Origin: Streptomyces anulatus
GTDB lineage: Bacteria > Actinomycetota > Actinomycetes > Streptomycetales > Streptomycetaceae
DNA length: 64,000 nt
NCBI RefSeq assembly: GCF_000721175.1
Contig: NZ_JOEZ01000003.1
Span: 124,001-188,000 of the forward strand
Reading direction: 5' to 3'
The notes under the pieces: generated by a model
What the model saw: only the letters and a program-made list of their open reading frames with translations
What the model was told of the DNA's origin: nothing
The model's database searches: none
In this document: piece after piece, positions 56,473-64,000 of the stretch
How positions within the stretch are numbered: the first letter of the stretch is position 1
How the letters are laid out: each line of letters starts with the position of its first letter
Made by a program: the position numbers and the translations under genes

Positions 56473-58065
56473 TCAGCGGAGGGGGACGTTCAGTTCCGCC
56501 CCGCCGGCGAAGTCGATCGTCTGGAGCACGGTGTTGTAGTCGTTGTAGCGGGTGTCGACACCGTCGATGACGAGGGCGAGCCGGTGGCCCGCGGGGACGT
56601 CGTACGCGGTGGAGAACATCTCGATGTCCAGCGTGAACGGCTGACCCGGCGCCTTGCCGTGGAAGCTCAGGGGGCCGTGGGCGACCAGCTCGCCGATGCC
56701 GAGCGCGTCGACGCTGTAGAGGTAGGTGACCACCGTGCCGCTGGACCGGTTGCTGGTGACGGTCGTCCGCACCGTCGGTGTGCCACGTACCTGCTGGACG
56801 GTGTCGTAGCGCTCGGTCTGCCAGACGGCCGCACGGGTGCTGGGCAGCAGCGGTATGGAGATCTTCGGGGAGGACTGGGCGAACTGGTCCAGCATGCTGG
56901 AGAGGAAGGAGATGCCGGCGTTCGCGCCGGACCCCAGATTGGGGAGGATGTCCTCGTCGTCCGTGAACCGGATGTTCTGCGTGCGGCTGGGGACGGCGTT
57001 CCAGCTCGGGTAGCCTTCGTAGGCGCCACCGGATCGCGACTTCAGCTGGACGGGCTGCTCGGCGTCGATGCCGTTCTCGACGCCTTTGAGGTGGTGGTCG
57101 AACCAGCGGTGGGTGTTGTCCCAGACGTCGTTGGGCAGCCCGAGCAGGCCGAGGCCTTCCGCGGTCGCGTGGTCGCCGGGGCGCAGCTCCAGGCGCTTGG
57201 GGCCGTCCAGCTTCTCGTAGAAGGACGCGTACTGGTTCGGAGCGAAGATCGAGTCGCCCCAGGCGTTGGCCAGCATGACCGCGGTGTCGTTGGCGTTGAG
57301 CCGGTCCACCTGGTTCACGGCGGAGCGCTGATCGGCCCAGGGGAGGACCTCGTCGATGCGGTCCGTCTTCCCGCTGCGCATGATCTCGATCTTCTCGGCG
57401 GCCTCCGCGCTGGGCCGGCCCGTCGCGTAACCGAGGCCCGCGAGGATCGCGGTGGCCTGCGTGTGCTGCGTCTCGCCCTTGTACAGGGACTCGGTGAGGT
57501 CCGCCCAGCCGCTCATCGCGGAAACGGCGTCCACACGGTCGTCCTGAGCGGCCGTCAGCAGGCTGATGCCCGCGCCGTAGGAGATGCCGGCCATGCCGAT
57601 CAGCTCGGGGTCCGCGGCGGTGTTGGCCAGGGCCCAGTCGATGACCTTGCGGGCATCGGCGATGTCCTTGGGACCGGCCACCTCGATCTCGCCCTCGGAC
57701 TGCCAGAAGCCACGGACGTTGTACGAGACGATGACGTAGCCCTTCTCCGCCAGTTTCTTCGCCTGCGCGATGTACTCGATCTGCGGCATCGCCCAGCTGG
57801 TGGGCAGCACGATGACAGGGTAGTCGCGGCTGGTGTCCGCAGGGGCGACGACGTTCGCGGCGAGTTTCACGCCCTCGTGGCCGGCGATGTCGACGAATCG
57901 CGTCGTGGTGGGAAGCATCTGGGACGCGGTGGTGGTCGGCAGGGCCTCGGTTGCCTGCGCGCTGGGCGTGAGGCTGACCCCCATTCCCGTCACGGCCGCG
58001 GCCACGACGATGGCGACGCGGGATCTGCGGGAACGGAAACGGGTGGCGGAAGTGGTGCGGCTCAT
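56473..58065 (-). CDS. Secreted alpha/beta hydrolase of the S15 peptidase/CocE type
   Basis: This 530-residue protein starts at ATG 58065. An Arg-rich N-terminus and hydrophobic core (VAIVVAAAVTGMGVSL) followed by SAQA form a signal peptide. The hydrolase domain has the nucleophile elbow GMAGISYGAGIS, a candidate Asp in ANAWGDSIFAPNQ and a His in RPGDHATAEG. The C-terminal half is a jelly-roll of the X-Pro dipeptidyl-peptidase/CocE kind (GELVAHGPLSFHGKAPGQP; GHRLALVIDGVDTRYND). It hydrolyses an ester or peptide outside the cell; the substrate is not predictable. A PucR-type regulator gene is immediately upstream. Confidence 0.85.
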   Translation of the reverse strand: MSRTTSATRFRSRRSRVAIVVAAAVTGMGVSLTPSAQATEALPTTTASQMLPTTTRFVDIAGHEGVKLAANVVAPADTSRDYPVIVLPTSWAMPQIEYIAQAKKLAEKGYVIVSYNVRGFWQSEGEIEVAGPKDIADARKVIDWALANTAADPELIGMAGISYGAGISLLTAAQDDRVDAVSAMSGWADLTESLYKGETQHTQATAILAGLGYATGRPSAEAAEKIEIMRSGKTDRIDEVLPWADQRSAVNQVDRLNANDTAVMLANAWGDSIFAPNQYASFYEKLDGPKRLELRPGDHATAEGLGLLGLPNDVWDNTHRWFDHHLKGVENGIDAEQPVQLKSRSGGAYEGYPSWNAVPSRTQNIRFTDDEDILPNLGSGANAGISFLSSMLDQFAQSSPKISIPLLPSTRAAVWQTERYDTVQQVRGTPTVRTTVTSNRSSGTVVTYLYSVDALGIGELVAHGPLSFHGKAPGQPFTLDIEMFSTAYDVPAGHRLALVIDGVDTRYNDYNTVLQTIDFAGGAELNVPLR

Positions 58066-58266
58066 GTGACGTGCTCCAGGACTCGGTGCCGCAGGAGATG
58101 GGGAACGGCACGCAGCGGAAGTAGGCCCGCCGGGCTCGACGCCGACAGGTTCTCGCCTCGTTACCCGCGCCGAACCATTGGTTACCGGCAGGTAAGTCGC
58201 TGGTTAATGATGGGGCCGAACCGGCCGGGATCCGTTTGGCTTGGCCGTTAGAAGTTTCCGCACGAG

Positions 58267-58284
58267 TTTGTGACAGGTCACAAA
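58267..58284. promoter_or_regulatory. Perfect 18-bp palindrome at the end of the PucR-like gene
   Basis: TTTGTGACAGGTCACAAA has 8-base arms around AG and fits the GTG-N6-CAC pattern of Crp-type sites. It overlaps the last codons of the regulator gene and lies about 200 bases upstream of the hydrolase start, so it could control the hydrolase. Confidence 0.55.
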
Positions 58285-59552
58285 TATTCGTGGGCGTCAT
58301 ACGCCGCCAGGGCTGCCTGCACCCGTGCCAGGTCGGCCTGCCGGGTCGCGTCGAGGCCCGTCAGACCGGTGATCCGACGCAGCCTGTAGTCCAGGGTGTT
58401 GGGATGGACGCTGAGCCGTTCCGCCGTGCTGCGCCGGTCCATGGCGCAGGACAGATAGGCCCTGAGCGTCTCCAGCAGCTCCGGCTTCCCGGCCAGCGGT
58501 GCGAGCAGCGAGGAGAGCTTCGCCAGCGCAGGCCCGGGACGGGTCAGCTGGTACTCCAGCAGTACGTCCGCCAGCCGGTACGGTCCCGGGGGGCGGCGTG
58601 CGGCCTGTGCGACCTTGCGGACGTCGCCGGCCAGCCGTGCCCCGTCGTGCACACCGTCCGGCGTCGAGATCGCGACCCCCGCGATGATCGCCGCACCCGA
58701 GACCCGCATCATGTGCCCGAGGATGCCGCCCGTCCAGTTCGCCACGGCCTCCGGTACGTCACCGGCCAACCCCGCCGCACTTTCACCGGCCTGCTCGTCC
58801 GGAAGCGGCAGCAGGGCCAGGCCACCGTCCACCGACAGCGCCGACAGCACCACACCGGGCACGTGCCGCTCCAGCTCCCTCCGCAGCCTCCGCAGTTTGC
58901 GACGTCCGGCGATCACCGGGTCCACGCCCGGCGTCCGCTCGTCCGGATGCGCACCGACGGCCAGGCTCAGCACGAGGAACCGCGCCGGCAATGAGATACC
59001 GGCCCGGTCGGCCGCGTCCTGTGCGGGCGAACCCGCCAGCAATGCGTCCAGCAACGCCTGTTGCTCGAAGTGCTCGACGCCGAACGCCGCCTGTCGCTCC
59101 TGGAAGTAGCCGCCCACACCCGCAGCCGTGACCCGCTGGAGGTACTGCATCAGCACCCGGTTCAGCGTGAGGACGTCCTGGACGTCCTGCGGCCCAGCCA
59201 TCGGCGACAGAGTATCGAGCACCACCTGCGCGCCCACGTGGTAGGCACTGATCACCGAGTCGAGCATCAGCCCTTCCTCGGCGCGGTCAGCGGCCGCCTC
59301 CCGGATGACGGCGAGCTGCTCACGCCCCGGCAGCTCCCCGGTGCGCAGCACCTCGACGAAACCGTGAATGCACTGGTACGACACCCCCATGATCTCGCTG
59401 CGCAGTTCCTCCAAGGGCAGCGCACCGTAAGCGGGCAACTGGCCCGCGAGTTCGTCCACCACACGCATGGCGAGGTCGCGGGCGTGTGCCGAGAGCTGCC
59501 GGTGCACCAGAACTCCGCCGAAAGAGATGTCCTTGAGCTGGGGATCGGTCAC
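58278..59552 (-). CDS. PucR/CdaR-type transcriptional regulator
   Basis: This 424-residue protein starts at a GTG. The N-terminal half is a helical RsbRD-like sensor region (DSVISAYHVGAQVVLDTLSP). The middle resembles a degenerate GGDEF-like domain. The C-terminus has the PucR helix-turn-helix (LSCAMDRRSTAERLSVHPNT, then LDYRLRRITGLTGLDATRQA). Such proteins regulate neighbouring catabolic genes in response to a small effector. The secreted hydrolase encoded next on the same strand is the obvious target. Confidence 0.87.
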   Translation of the reverse strand: MTDPQLKDISFGGVLVHRQLSAHARDLAMRVVDELAGQLPAYGALPLEELRSEIMGVSYQCIHGFVEVLRTGELPGREQLAVIREAAADRAEEGLMLDSVISAYHVGAQVVLDTLSPMAGPQDVQDVLTLNRVLMQYLQRVTAAGVGGYFQERQAAFGVEHFEQQALLDALLAGSPAQDAADRAGISLPARFLVLSLAVGAHPDERTPGVDPVIAGRRKLRRLRRELERHVPGVVLSALSVDGGLALLPLPDEQAGESAAGLAGDVPEAVANWTGGILGHMMRVSGAAIIAGVAISTPDGVHDGARLAGDVRKVAQAARRPPGPYRLADVLLEYQLTRPGPALAKLSSLLAPLAGKPELLETLRAYLSCAMDRRSTAERLSVHPNTLDYRLRRITGLTGLDATRQADLARVQAALAAYDAHEYL

Positions 59553-59569
59553 GGAACAACTGTCGCAGA

Positions 59570-59850
59570 CGGTAACCGTGCGGTGGCGGGTTCGAGGTGA
59601 CGGTCACAGTGCTTCGGCTGGTCGGACGGATCGAGGTCGGCGTTGCGCTCGGGCATGCCGTCGGTCAGCATCACCAGCCGGTCACCCGGCCGCAGGTCGA
59701 GCGACTGGACCCGGTAGGTGTGAGGGGCAACGACGCCGAACGGCAGACCTCTGGCACGATCCCCTGAACCTGTCCGTCCCGCATCAGCAGGGGCCGGGGA
59801 TGGCCGGCGTTGATGAAGCCCCGGGGTGGTGCCGGCCGGGCCGGCTGCGT
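59570..59850 (-). pseudogene. Fragment of a SpoIIE/PP2C phosphatase, copy 1
   Basis: The minus strand reads FINAGHPRPLLMRDGQVQGI, then after a frameshift APHTYRVQSLDLRPGDRLVM and LTDGMPERNA. These are the AGHPRP and LTDGxxE motifs of SpoIIE phosphatase domains (metal-binding Gly and Asp). Catalytic elements before AGHP are absent. It is joined in frame to an RHS fragment upstream. Confidence 0.75.
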
Positions 59851-59859
59851 CGCGGGCGG

Positions 59860-60002
59860 ACGAGAGCGGCCGTGGAGGTACTTGTCGACGAAGGCGCCGC
59901 CTCCACCGTTCTGGCCGGTCACGGGATACGTGGGCGGGGGAGTGCTTCGGGTTGCCGGGTCGGTGCTGTTGAAGCGGCCGGTGGCGGGGTTGTACTGGCG
60001 GG
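59860..60002 (-). pseudogene. RHS-repeat protein fragment
   Basis: The minus strand reads ARQYNPATGRFNSTDPATRS followed by Pro/Gly-rich sequence. (A)RQYNPATGRF-(x3)-DP is the highly conserved end of the RHS core, just before a variable toxin tip. Only this motif is left, and the frame then runs directly into the SpoIIE fragment. An SMI1/KNR4-type immunity-like gene lies 3 kb away. Confidence 0.7.
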
Positions 60003-60004
60003 CT

Positions 60005-60616
60005 TCAGATGCCTTGCTCCGGATCGCGGATCACGCTGTCGGCCGGAGTGAGGCAGCGGCGTACCAGTGCGAGAGTGCGCTCGGTGACCGTATCGAGTGG
60101 GGTGCCGTGCTCCACGGCGGACAGGGCCGTGTGCAGCATTCCGGCGATCAGGTCGGCCGTGAGCTCGGGGTCGGGGATGTCGATCTCCCTGACGGCGTCA
60201 CGGAACGGTGCGACCTGCTCCAGGTGGAGTTCCATCAGCCTCTCCAGGCCGGCGGGAGGCAGACCGGCGCTCATGAGGGCGGCCGTCGGCCGGTGCGCGC
60301 CTTCGGCACCGAGGCGGAGGCTTTCCCTGAAGAACGCCTCGACGCGCTCCACCGGGCCGTTCGCGGCGGCCATGGCATGGGTGAGCGCTTCGTTGGAGCG
60401 CCGGAACGCTTCCTCCGTGATGGTGGCCAGCAGGGCTGCTGATGAGTTGAAGTACTGATACACGCTGGAACGGGCCAGGCCCGCCCGGGCGCCGACCGCC
60501 GCGGGTGTGACGGCGGTGGCGCCCTCGTTCACCAGGATGTCGATCGCTGCCCCGATCAGCGCTTCGCGCTGCTGCGCGCGATGTTCGGCGACGGTGGAGG
60601 CGTTGATCTTCGGCAT
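60005..60616 (-). CDS. TetR-family regulator
   Basis: This 203-residue protein has the TetR N-terminal domain REALIGAAIDILVNEGATAV, then AAVGARAGLARSSVYQYFNS as the recognition helix pair. The C-terminal ligand domain is helical (residues 75-195). It lies immediately upstream of an ABC transporter operon on the same strand order (transporter genes begin at 62519 and end at 60679, then this gene), so it may be co-transcribed and regulate that transporter. Confidence 0.9.
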   Translation of the reverse strand: MPKINASTVAEHRAQQREALIGAAIDILVNEGATAVTPAAVGARAGLARSSVYQYFNSSAALLATITEEAFRRSNEALTHAMAAANGPVERVEAFFRESLRLGAEGAHRPTAALMSAGLPPAGLERLMELHLEQVAPFRDAVREIDIPDPELTADLIAGMLHTALSAVEHGTPLDTVTERTLALVRRCLTPADSVIRDPEQGI

Positions 60617-60678
60617 GCGGGACAGACTCCTGGGTGGCGAGCGGGGCCGGGCGCTGAGGCGTCGGCCTGCGGCCCCGG

Positions 60679-61395
60679 TCAGGACAGGCGGCCGTCGACC
60701 ATCTCGTGCACCCGGTCGGCAGCGTCCATTATCGCCGTGTCGTGGGTGACCATGACCGTGGCCGTGCCGTGCTCATGGGTCTGCTCGGCGATCAGCTGTA
60801 CCGCCTCGGCCGCACGTACCCGGTCCAGCGCGGAGGTGGGTTCGTCCACCAGCAGGACGGCGGGGGAGGTCATCAGTGCGCGGGCCAGACCGGCGCGCTG
60901 GCGTTCGCCTCCGGACAGCTGGTGCGGACGGGAGCCGGAGCGGTGTGAGAGCCCGACCGCATCGATGAGCTCGTCGGCCCGGGTCCGGGCCGCGGCGTCG
61001 AGGCGGCCGTCGATGTGCAGGGGCAGGAGAAGCTGTTCCCGCACGGTCAGGGAGGCCAGCAGATTCGACTGCTGGAAGACGAAGCCGATATGGCGCCGGC
61101 GGGCCGCGGTGCGTTCCTTGTCCGACAGAGCGGTCAGTTCGGTGCCGGCGATGTGGACTCTGCCCGAGGTGGGCTGCTGAAGGCCCCCGGCGACGGCGAG
61201 GAGGCTGGACTTGCCGGAGCCCGAGGGGCCGACGACGGCGACGAACTCTCCGGGAGCGACGGTCAGGTCGACGTCGTCGAGGGCGGTGACGGCGGTGTCG
61301 CCGTCTCCCAGGGTGAGGGTGATGCCGAGCAGGCGCAGCCCGCCGGAGTCTGTCACGTCCGAGGCGGCCCGGGGGTCGGTGGAGGGTGTGGTCAT
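60679..61395 (-). CDS. ABC transporter ATPase (LolD/MacB type)
   Basis: This 238-residue ATPase has Walker A GPSGSGKSSL, the signature LSGGERQR, Walker B VLLVDEPTSALD and H-loop MVTHD, and the LFQ-region sequence GFVFQQSNLL. The start overlaps the permease stop (ATGA). With an FtsX-type permease it forms a mechanotransmission-type ABC complex for lipids, lipoproteins or drugs rather than an importer. Confidence 0.92.
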   Translation of the reverse strand: MTTPSTDPRAASDVTDSGGLRLLGITLTLGDGDTAVTALDDVDLTVAPGEFVAVVGPSGSGKSSLLAVAGGLQQPTSGRVHIAGTELTALSDKERTAARRRHIGFVFQQSNLLASLTVREQLLLPLHIDGRLDAAARTRADELIDAVGLSHRSGSRPHQLSGGERQRAGLARALMTSPAVLLVDEPTSALDRVRAAEAVQLIAEQTHEHGTATVMVTHDTAIMDAADRVHEMVDGRLS

Positions 61396-62519
61396 CGGGT
61401 GGCTCCCAGAGCGGTCAGGGGGTCGACGGCGGTGATGCGGCGGACGGCGACGATGGCGCCCACGGTTCCGAGCCCGATGAGGAGGCCGGCGGAAGTGGCG
61501 ATGGCCGGGGCGGAGAGGGAGAACGGCGCCTTCCCGATCATCGCGCTCCCCAGGGCCAGGCCGACAGCGGTGCCGACGGCCGTCGCGCCGACGAGCACGG
61601 CGACGACCTGTGCCAGTGCGTCGCGCAGGATGTATCCAGTGGGGGCGCCGAGCGCCTTCAGCAGGGCGATCTCTGCCTTGCGCTGCACGGTCCAGACGGT
61701 GAAGAAGGCACCGACGACCAGAGCGGAGATGGCATACAGGAAGCCCTTGATCAGGGCCATGGTGCTCGACTCGGCCGTGTAGCCCGGGGACGCGTCGAAG
61801 GTGGTCTCCTTGGTGTCGGCGCGGGTGGCGGTCGCCTTCGCCACAGCGGCGACGTCGGCACCCTCCTCCAGAGTCAGGGCGACGGCCGTGGCCTGCCGGC
61901 GTGCGGCCTCGGGCAGGTCACCCGGCAGGCCGTAGTGCAGATGCCGCCAGGTGTCGAGGTCCGTGTAGGCGACTCCGATGTGGCCGTAGGAGACGGTCTC
62001 GTCGACCATGCCCACGACCTCCAGCCGCACCATGCTCTTGTCCGCGGTCAGCACATCCCCGACCTCGACACCCAGATCGGCGATCTCCTGTGTGATGACG
62101 ATCCCGGCACCGCTCTCCTTCAGACCCTCGCCCTTGGTGGAGACGGGAGCCATGGGTGAGTCCGCCGCCATACCGAAGACGGCGAGGTTGACCTGCTCGC
62201 CCTTCTTGGCACCCTGGGTCACCTGGGCGTTGGCCAGAGTGTTCCCGAACGGCTCCGCCCGCTCCACGCCCGGGGCCTCGGACCACGCTTGCCAGTCCTC
62301 CTGCTCCACGGTCGAACGGGAGAACTGCTCGCTGGTCGCCTTCCGGTCGAAGGCCATATGGGTCATGGGCAGTGCGCGCAGACCGGATATACCGGCATCC
62401 GCCAGGCCTGAGGCGAGTCCGGACAGGAGGACGCCGAGTACGGCGATGAGTGCGACCACCGCACCCATGAGGGCGAAGCGACCGCGGGCGAAGCGCAGAT
62501 CGCGTAGGGCAAGGAACAC
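61392..62519 (-). CDS. FtsX/MacB-type ABC permease
   Basis: This 375-residue protein starts at a GTG. It has one N-terminal helix (FALMGAVVALIAVLGVLLSG), a large extracytoplasmic domain (residues 45-245) and three C-terminal helices, the standard FtsX topology. The C-terminal segment VQRKAEIALLKALGAPTGYI is the coupling helix region of the family. It is coupled to the ATPase gene and followed by the TetR gene. Confidence 0.9.
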   Translation of the reverse strand: MFLALRDLRFARGRFALMGAVVALIAVLGVLLSGLASGLADAGISGLRALPMTHMAFDRKATSEQFSRSTVEQEDWQAWSEAPGVERAEPFGNTLANAQVTQGAKKGEQVNLAVFGMAADSPMAPVSTKGEGLKESGAGIVITQEIADLGVEVGDVLTADKSMVRLEVVGMVDETVSYGHIGVAYTDLDTWRHLHYGLPGDLPEAARRQATAVALTLEEGADVAAVAKATATRADTKETTFDASPGYTAESSTMALIKGFLYAISALVVGAFFTVWTVQRKAEIALLKALGAPTGYILRDALAQVVAVLVGATAVGTAVGLALGSAMIGKAPFSLSAPAIATSAGLLIGLGTVGAIVAVRRITAVDPLTALGATR

Positions 62520-62668
62520 GGAATCTCCGAGCGATGAGGGTGGCGGGGGCAGAAGGACCGCGGCGGCAGGCGACAGGACACGCCCAGCCCGGCGCTTTGC
62601 GTAAACTTGACGACTTGCGTGTCGGCATCTTATCGGATGTTACCGACGAGGCTGTCGGTACATCGCCG

Positions 62669-62728
62669 GACCCCTGCCACGGCCGCGCACCGCCCCACCC
62701 CTGGCTGCGCGGACGTGGCAGGGGTCCG
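62669..62728. terminator. Long two-part hairpin upstream of the permease gene
   Basis: GGACCCCTGCCACG pairs perfectly with CGTGGCAGGGGTCC, and inside it CCGCGCA pairs with TGCGCGG, leaving a 16-base loop. It lies between the divergent permease and SMI1/KNR4 genes, close to a SpoIIE scrap. It may be the terminator of a lost gene. Confidence 0.6.
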
Positions 62729-62759
62729 TCGGATCGTCCGGCAGTTCTCGGAGGGGGTT

Positions 62760-62900
62760 GGTGGGCAGCCGGTCACCCGGCCGCAGGTCGAGCGACTGGA
62801 TCCGGTAGGTGTGAGGGGCATCGACGCCGAACGGCAGATCGACCTCGGGCGCGAGCTCCCGCACCTGTCCGTACCGCATCAGCAGGGGCAAGGAACTGCA
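62760..62900 (-). pseudogene. Fragment of a SpoIIE/PP2C phosphatase, copy 2
   Basis: The minus strand reads LPLLMRYGQVRELAPEVDLP and FGVDAPHTYRIQSLDLRPGD, then loses similarity. It is close in sequence to the fragment at 59.6-59.8 kb and covers a smaller part of the domain. Confidence 0.7.
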
Positions 62901-62952
62901 GCTCTGGGTTGGACGACGCCTATTGTCAGTGCGGTGCGCTTCACTGTCCGCC

Positions 62953-63762
62953 ATGGAGCTCACGCAAGCGACCGTCAACGACCTGCTGGCTCAACTCGGC
63001 TCGGGCGACGGCTACATCCACCTGCCCAGCGACCTGAACCCGCAGGACATGACCGACCTGCTCAACAGCAGGTACGGCGCCCCGCGCACCCTTGTCCTCG
63101 ACGGCTTCACCGATCCGACGGTCGACGAGTCCAGGGGCGCGGCTCTCCTCGTCCCCTTCGAGGACCGGGCCGTGAAGATACGGGCATGGGCGTATGGGGA
63201 TCAGTGGGTCGGCACGGGTACGGCGCGGGACGCCGAGGGGGCCGAGCGTCCGGTGTTGGTGGTCGCTCACAGGGAAGTGCCGGAACTCTTGGTGCTCGCT
63301 CCGGACGAGGACGAGGACGAGGACGTCGACTGGATGGAGCGGCTCAGACGGATCACCGGCTGGACACAGCCCGCTCAGCGGCCGGACGTGGACTGGGCGG
63401 AGGTGGAGTCACGCCTGGGCACCGCGCTGCCGAACGACTACAAGCGCATGGTCGAGACGTTCGGCACGGGGGCCTTCGACGGATATCTGGGCCTGAATCA
63501 GGAGCCGTGGACGGACCTCAGAAGGGACGGTCTGCTCATCTGGGCGGGCACTGAGCACGAAGACCTGTACTGCTGGAAGGCCGACGGCGACGACCCCGAC
63601 CGTTGGCCCGTCGTGGTCCGGTCCATCGACAACAAGGACGTCCCCTTTGACTGCCAGGCCGCGGAGTTCGTCTGCCGCATGCTCACCGACCCGCACCACC
63701 CGTTCACGATGGCCCGCTATTTCGACACCCACTGGTTCATGAACTACCTGGAAAGCGGCTGA
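62953..63762 (+). CDS. SMI1/KNR4 (SUKH)-family protein
   Basis: This 269-residue protein starts at ATG 62953 (an upstream GTG at 62923 is possible). The C-terminal half has the SUKH core: WAEVESRLGTALPNDYKRMV, FGTGAFDGYLGLNQ, and acidic-aromatic strands including GLLIWAGTEHEDLYCWKADG. The N-terminal 120 residues form a separate domain with an Asp/Glu run (PDEDEDEDVDW) as linker. SUKH proteins are frequent immunity proteins of RHS and other polymorphic toxins. An RHS remnant 3 kb away supports, but does not prove, such an origin. Confidence 0.82.
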   Translation: MELTQATVNDLLAQLGSGDGYIHLPSDLNPQDMTDLLNSRYGAPRTLVLDGFTDPTVDESRGAALLVPFEDRAVKIRAWAYGDQWVGTGTARDAEGAERPVLVVAHREVPELLVLAPDEDEDEDVDWMERLRRITGWTQPAQRPDVDWAEVESRLGTALPNDYKRMVETFGTGAFDGYLGLNQEPWTDLRRDGLLIWAGTEHEDLYCWKADGDDPDRWPVVVRSIDNKDVPFDCQAAEFVCRMLTDPHHPFTMARYFDTHWFMNYLESG

Positions 63763-64000
63763 CCGGACCCCTGCACGGCTTTGCCGGCGGCCTCGGCCAG
63801 GATCTCGACGCCGTCGTCGCCTCCCGCTCGGAGAGGGTGGAGGTGGTGATGATCTGACGCAGGCCGGCCACCGCGGCGGCATGGGTGAGCTCCACCCCCT
63901 CGGGGCCCCTGTGCTGCCGGACGAGAACTGAAGGAACGCCAGGTCGCCGGGTGGGAGGCGTGACGGGCCGGGCCGGCGTGGGGCACTCCCGCAACGTCTC
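63763..64000 (-). other. End of window with fragmentary minus-strand coding sequence
   Basis: Minus-strand frames read VELTHAAAVAGLRQIITTST and, after a shift, AGGDDGVEILAEAAGKAVQG. This looks like protein-coding sequence with a frameshift, but the family was not recognised. Confidence 0.3.

Overview
This window is high-GC actinobacterial DNA, almost certainly from a Streptomyces chromosome. Supporting signs are GTG starts, ATGA/GTGA start-stop overlaps, IdeR/DmdR-type iron boxes, LacI-regulated xylanolytic genes nearly identical in layout to Streptomyces lividans XlnA and the bxl locus, and remnants of XRE regulators, HATPase anti-sigma proteins and SpoIIE phosphatases. The DNA is accessory in character: seven or eight well-kept functional modules are separated by stretches of gene debris (integrase tail, type VII secretion substrates, PKS, PIN, RHS, TerD, cysteine desulfurase, GH3 and SpoIIE fragments).

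0-3.2 kb is debris: an integrase tail, a WXG100 pair facing a third WXG100 protein, a HATPase scrap and an isolated polyketide synthase AT-linker/DH piece. 3.3-11.5 kb holds a complete four-gene type II Wadjet (jetABCD) anti-plasmid system with overlapping genes. 12.6-16.1 kb holds divergent secreted GH10 xylanase and GH62 arabinofuranosidase genes. A decayed GH3 tail follows. 16.7-19.6 kb has an ABC exporter and a broken XRE/TPR regulator.

19.6-32.4 kb is an iron-box-controlled operon for an NRPS-independent siderophore: type III PLP decarboxylase, diaminobutyrate aminotransferase and decarboxylase, two IucA/IucC synthetases, an amine N-monooxygenase, an MFS exporter and a glutamine-synthetase-like ligase. 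No N-acyltransferase is present. 32.5-36.7 kb, convergent, encodes the matching FecBCDE-type uptake system.

37.4-48.8 kb is a reactive sulfur/persulfide island: persulfide dioxygenase-rhodanese fusions, single rhodaneses, two TauE/SafE permeases, an AhpD-like protein, a thioredoxin, a CsoR-family regulator lacking the copper-binding histidine, an ArsR-rhodanese fusion, a broken cysteine desulfurase and an MFS transporter. Eight copies of the 14-bp palindrome TACCC-N4-GGGTA lie mainly in its promoters, suggesting one sulfur-sensing regulon.

49.6-55.9 kb is a xylo-oligosaccharide uptake operon (bxlR, bxlEFG, broken bxlA). Its promoter carries the same CGAAA/TTTCG operator as the xylanase and arabinofuranosidase genes 36 kb away, so the loci probably form one regulon. 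56.5-59.6 kb has a secreted S15/CocE-type hydrolase and a PucR-like regulator. 59.6-64 kb has RHS and SpoIIE fragments, a TetR regulator with a LolD/FtsX-type ABC transporter, and an SMI1/KNR4 protein. No rRNA, tRNA, CRISPR array or complete insertion sequence was recognised.
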